Shown here: positions 6,376-8,440 of the stretch, one piece after another
Position numbering within the stretch: the first letter of the stretch is position 1
Layout of the letters: each line of letters starts with the position of its first letter
Program-made: the position numbers and the translations under genes
NCBI GenBank assembly: GCA_949127645.1
Contig: CASBQM010000346.1
Coordinates: 1-8,440, forward strand
Reading direction: 5' to 3'
DNA length: 8,440 bases
From: Synechococcales cyanobacterium PMM_0036
GTDB lineage: Bacteria > Cyanobacteriota > Cyanobacteriia > Elainellales > Elainellaceae
Notes under the pieces: model-generated
The model's database searches: none
Seen by the model: only the letters and a program-made list of their open reading frames with translations
What the model was told of the DNA's origin: nothing

Positions 6376-6403
6376 TATAGGGCTGAACTAACTCAGCCCT
6401 ATA
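6376..6403. terminator. Perfect 11-bp hairpin between convergent genes
   Basis: TATAGGGCTGA (6376-6386) and TCAGCCCTATA (6393-6403) are exact reverse complements around a 6-nt loop (ACTAAC). It lies 70 nt after the TPR stop and 40 nt beyond the stop of the convergent small gene. No T-run follows on either strand, so it is not a classical intrinsic terminator. The position suggests a two-way terminator or a 3'-end stabilising structure. Confidence 0.6.
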
Positions 6404-6417
6404 CGCAGCACTACCTA

Positions 6418-6447
6418 ATTGCGCTAATCAGTATTGCGCTAATCAGT
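6418..6447. repeat. Perfect 15-bp tandem repeat over a stop codon
   Basis: ATTGCGCTAATCAGT is present at 6418-6432 and again, unchanged, at 6433-6447. The second copy supplies the TGA stop (6445-6443) of the minus-strand small gene, so the repeat spans the gene's end and its 3' untranslated region. Confidence 0.95.
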
Positions 6448-6658
6448 CAATTGAGATCGACTGAGGACCACTCTTGCCATTGGTCGCTCCACTTGCAGTC
6501 GAGGAATACGATCGAGAGCCAGACTGCTGATCTAGCCAACTCTTAACCGGATCTTCAGACAGATTGAGGCGTAGAAACCCTGAAACAACACCCCCCAAGA
6601 ACGCTACAGGGTGTCCTACTAGCTCTCTAAATACGGGCGTTAGCTCATCCAAAAACAT
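6443..6658 (-). CDS. Small cyanobacterial protein of unknown function
   Basis: A 71-aa protein. Residues 1-45 (starting MFLDELTPVFRELVGHPVAF, then GGVVSGFLRLNLSEDPVKSWLDQQ) look compact and conserved; the rest is a low-complexity S/G/T tail. The middle (GHPVAFLGGVVSGFLRL) is moderately hydrophobic and might touch a membrane but is short for a spanning helix. From memory, proteins with this ELTPVF...HPVAF.GG..SG.LRL...DPVKSWL pattern recur in cyanobacteria with no assigned role; I know no gene symbol. An AAGGAG site seven bases before ATG 6658 strongly supports it as a real gene. It lies downstream of nrdJ on the same strand with about 100 bp between them, so read-through from nrdJ is possible. 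Confidence 0.8.
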   Translation of the reverse strand: MFLDELTPVFRELVGHPVAFLGGVVSGFLRLNLSEDPVKSWLDQQSGSRSYSSTASGATNGKSGPQSISID

Positions 6659-6665
6659 TCTGAAG

Positions 6666-6680
6666 CTCCTTTAGTAAAGG
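6666..6680 (-). promoter_or_regulatory. Strong ribosome binding site inside a small dyad
   Basis: On the minus strand CCTTT (6680-6676) and AAAGG (6672-6668) can pair around a 3-nt loop. The second arm overlaps the AAGGAG (6671-6666) that serves the small gene at 6658. Pairing would hide most of the ribosome site. A 5-bp, AT-rich stem is weak, so a regulatory role is only a suggestion. Confidence 0.4.
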
Positions 6681-6684
6681 GTAT

Positions 6685-6696
6685 GGGCGATCGCCC
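6685..6696. repeat. 12-bp palindrome with a HIP1 core
   Basis: GGGCGATCGCCC is a perfect self-complementary sequence extending the HIP1 octamer by two bases on each side. It lies between nrdJ and the downstream small gene. It is most simply a HIP1 site, although on RNA or DNA it could also form a hairpin. Confidence 0.7.
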
Positions 6697-6704
6697 TGAT
6701 CCTA

Positions 6705-6747
6705 GCACTTGAACCTCTGGCACTGAACCTCTGGCACTGAACCTCTG
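6705..6747. repeat. 14-bp tandem repeat downstream of nrdJ, 3 copies
   Basis: GCACTTGAACCTCTG (6705-6719) is followed by two identical copies of GCACTGAACCTCTG (6720-6733 and 6734-6747). The first copy differs only by one extra T. The array starts 12 bp beyond the nrdJ stop codon, in the 3' untranslated region. It has no spacers and no obvious hairpin. Confidence 0.93.
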
Positions 6748-6759
6748 ACTAAATCCTGC

Positions 6760-8440
6760 CTAGCCTTTTTTCTCCGGCAGCATACACTTATCGCTATCGC
6801 AACCTGCGGGTCCCGCCTCAAACATTTCGCCTGAGTCGTAGCGGCTTAACACCTGATGAAAATCATCCGTGCGGCGGCGCATCACTACCTCTTGGGAAAA
6901 CTGCTCATATTCTGCTTTAGAAATTGGCTCAAACGGCAAGCGAGGGAAGGTTTGCAAATCGTCGAATCGCGCCAGCAGAGCGGCTGAGATGTAGCCTTCA
7001 TCGGACTGAATTGCCTGATGCAGACGAGCCGCCAGCCCGTCTATTTCATTCTCTCGCAGCTCGATCGTCGCCGAGGTATTGTGCGCCGTGTAGTGCTTCT
7101 GCACCTGCATATAGAAATCCGCTTGCGCCAATGCCGAGAACTTAGAAATGTCGATTTGGTCAGCTCCCGGCAGATTTGCCCAAGAAACTTCTACCGGAAT
7201 TTCCACCAGCCACTCGGTACAGCGCGGATCAAAGGCATCGTCTAGCAATCGACCGTTCTCATCTTTATCCGACTGAGAAGGAATCAGCCGATAGCCATAG
7301 TCGTAGCAAGCCATTGCCACCGGGTCGTTTTTGCGGAAGGTGATGCGACGCAGGAAGCGCTGAGCCTTGGGCGGGTGCCAGCCAGGACTTGCGCCCGTCA
7401 GCAGACTCTTGGTTCCGGCAGGCTGAACGGTGGTGCAGCGATTGGGGCGATGCAGGTGATGGCGATCGCAGTACTCCCAAACCACGCGATGCACAGTGTC
7501 CTTCCAGCGGCTAAGGTATTCCTGCTCTTTTTGTTTGAATTGCAGACCTGGTACGGTGTCTGGACGACCGTCTTCCCACCAGTGCAGCCACTCAGCGCCA
7601 AAGGCATGGACAAAGAAATCGAATAGCCCCGTGAAGGATACGCCGACGATCGGATCGAGCAGCCGTGACTCCTGATAGCGAGGCTCACCAAACTGGTGGT
7701 TCAGCAACCCGGCAACCGAGAGCGCTCCAGCCGTGAATGCCTCCTCCTGCTCCTTAAAGTTGAACGGATCAAGCTGATTTAGATGCACCTCAGATAGGTT
7801 GCAGTGGAAGTTTTCTCCCAAGATTTCGCCACAGGGATTCAGCCCATAGCGTCCTAGCCGATGCTCTAGCTCGTGGTCAGACATTTCGGGCGAGTGAGCT
7901 TGCAGCCACTGCTTGCCCTTGCCCTGTCCATATGCCTCTAGAAAGTCTGTCTTCAGGGCTGGAGTGGTGAGCAAATCGCCATTGGAACGGGCGATCGCTT
8001 CCCCTGCCCACTGAATCGCTCCTTCGCCTGAGTAAAACTGCTTCCGCACAGCATCCGTGCATTCTTGCAGCGTTGGCTTGTGGTGAAAGACGCGCGTGTG
8101 GTTTGCCATCCGCAGCACGTCTCGTTCGGGATCAATGCTCCAGTTGCCCGCCGCATCTTGCTGCCAAAGGTTATCTTTTGCCGTTGTTGCCGTTTGGTCT
8201 TCGCTGTCAAACTGACGCATTCCGGCACTCCGCCGAATGTTGCCCGCCACTACGCAAGCTGCCGCCTCGTCAATCAATAAGCAGCACTCGATCGCATTCA
8301 GCTTCCGCCCGATGGTTTTGTTCAAGATCGCGGCGCAGCGCTCATAAAGCTGGGGCAGACGTACCGGATTTGCTACGCCGCCAAAACCTTTAAGCCGCTC
8401 TCCTGCCGGGCGCACCTGGCTCAGATCGATCGAAACCTGC
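6760..8440 (-). CDS. nrdJ: Adenosylcobalamin-dependent (class II) ribonucleotide reductase, C-terminal part
   Basis: NrdJ reduces ribonucleotides to deoxyribonucleotides using a thiyl radical made with coenzyme B12, so it needs neither oxygen nor a second subunit. The window holds 559 residues to the stop; the frame stays open through the right edge (QVSIDLSQVRPAGERLKGFGG), so the start and perhaps the first 200 residues are missing. The GTG at 8415 is internal. Counting from that codon, the catalytic NPCGE lies at 193-197 (Cys195, Glu197), with FHC at 203-205 giving the likely second redox cysteine. Other landmarks are DEAAACVVAGNIRRSAGMRQ (49-68), the phosphate-binding PAGTKSLLTGASPGWHPP (332-349), NTSATIEL (446-453) and a terminal CDSDKC (Cys539, Cys544) that relays electrons from thioredoxin. 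This arrangement resembles the monomeric triphosphate reductase of Lactobacillus. No intein interrupts the visible part. Any B12 riboswitch would be outside the window. Confidence 0.95.
   Translation of the reverse strand, partial: QVSIDLSQVRPAGERLKGFGGVANPVRLPQLYERCAAILNKTIGRKLNAIECCLLIDEAAACVVAGNIRRSAGMRQFDSEDQTATTAKDNLWQQDAAGNWSIDPERDVLRMANHTRVFHHKPTLQECTDAVRKQFYSGEGAIQWAGEAIARSNGDLLTTPALKTDFLEAYGQGKGKQWLQAHSPEMSDHELEHRLGRYGLNPCGEILGENFHCNLSEVHLNQLDPFNFKEQEEAFTAGALSVAGLLNHQFGEPRYQESRLLDPIVGVSFTGLFDFFVHAFGAEWLHWWEDGRPDTVPGLQFKQKEQEYLSRWKDTVHRVVWEYCDRHHLHRPNRCTTVQPAGTKSLLTGASPGWHPPKAQRFLRRITFRKNDPVAMACYDYGYRLIPSQSDKDENGRLLDDAFDPRCTEWLVEIPVEVSWANLPGADQIDISKFSALAQADFYMQVQKHYTAHNTSATIELRENEIDGLAARLHQAIQSDEGYISAALLARFDDLQTFPRLPFEPISKAEYEQFSQEVVMRRRTDDFHQVLSRYDSGEMFEAGPAGCDSDKCMLPEKKG

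Larger units (their letters stand above)
820..7998. repeat. Dispersed HIP1 octamers (GCGATCGC), at least 13 copies
   Basis: GCGATCGC occurs at 820, 1123, 1180, 2449, 3278, 3576, 4249, 5274, 5848, 6154, 6687, 7462 and 7991 (start positions). A random sequence of this length and near 50% GC would hold about 0.13. The sites fall both inside genes and between them. HIP1 is a known over-represented palindrome of many cyanobacterial genomes, so this is the main taxonomic marker in the window. Near variants such as GCGATCGA add further copies. The span given covers the first to last site; it is not one continuous element. Confidence 0.95.

Noticed and set aside
6924..7691. Several open frames in other phases within nrdJ
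   Set aside because: They overlap a strongly conserved enzyme, show no domains or ribosome sites, and are expected in GC-balanced coding DNA.
8413..8415. GTG as the start of nrdJ
   Set aside because: The frame stays open to the window edge and the residues before it (QVSIDLSQ) continue the ribonucleotide reductase sequence, so the start is outside.

Overview
The window is a piece of a cyanobacterial chromosome. Three signs support this. The octamer GCGATCGC (HIP1) occurs at least 13 times in 8.4 kb, against about 0.13 expected by chance. There is a clear CrtR-type beta-carotene hydroxylase. The gene families seen (FtsH of cyanobacterial/plastid type, DUF29, Uma2, TPR proteins) are typical of the phylum. 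A B12-dependent ribonucleotide reductase and several Uma2/DUF29/TPR genes fit a larger-genome, probably filamentous lineage better than a marine picocyanobacterium, but the sequence does not fix the genus.

Layout. Positions 1-583 (minus) hold the N-terminal part of an FtsH protease that runs off the left edge. It is divergent from a rightward run of three genes: a 102-aa coiled-coil protein containing a perfect 63-bp tandem duplication (869-1177), a membrane-anchored coiled-coil/TPR protein (1228-2565) and a Uma2-family nuclease-like protein (2632-3375). The Uma2 gene is convergent with a DUF29 gene (3401-3829, minus). Next comes crtR (3961-4884, minus) with a good intrinsic terminator, a strong ribosome binding site and a plausible promoter. 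About 640 bp without a convincing gene follow, then a soluble TPR protein (5527-6306, plus). A hairpin separates it from a 71-aa small protein (6443-6658, minus). The right end carries the C-terminal 559 residues of NrdJ, an adenosylcobalamin-dependent class II ribonucleotide reductase (6760-8440, minus), whose 5' end lies outside the window.

The genes do not form one pathway. FtsH (membrane protein quality control), CrtR (carotenoid hydroxylation) and NrdJ (dNTP synthesis) are housekeeping genes standing singly, with accessory families between them. The only run that could be an operon is 869-3375, and no joint function can be read from it.

The most unusual signal is the density of short, mutually unrelated tandem repeats: 17 bp at 708-766, 63 bp inside a gene at 941-1066, 13-14 bp at 6317-6352, 15 bp at 6418-6447 and 14 bp at 6705-6747. 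All but the 63-bp one lie in or at the edges of intergenic DNA. I found no CRISPR array, tRNA, rRNA, insertion sequence or recognisable defence cassette, and I do not claim a new system.
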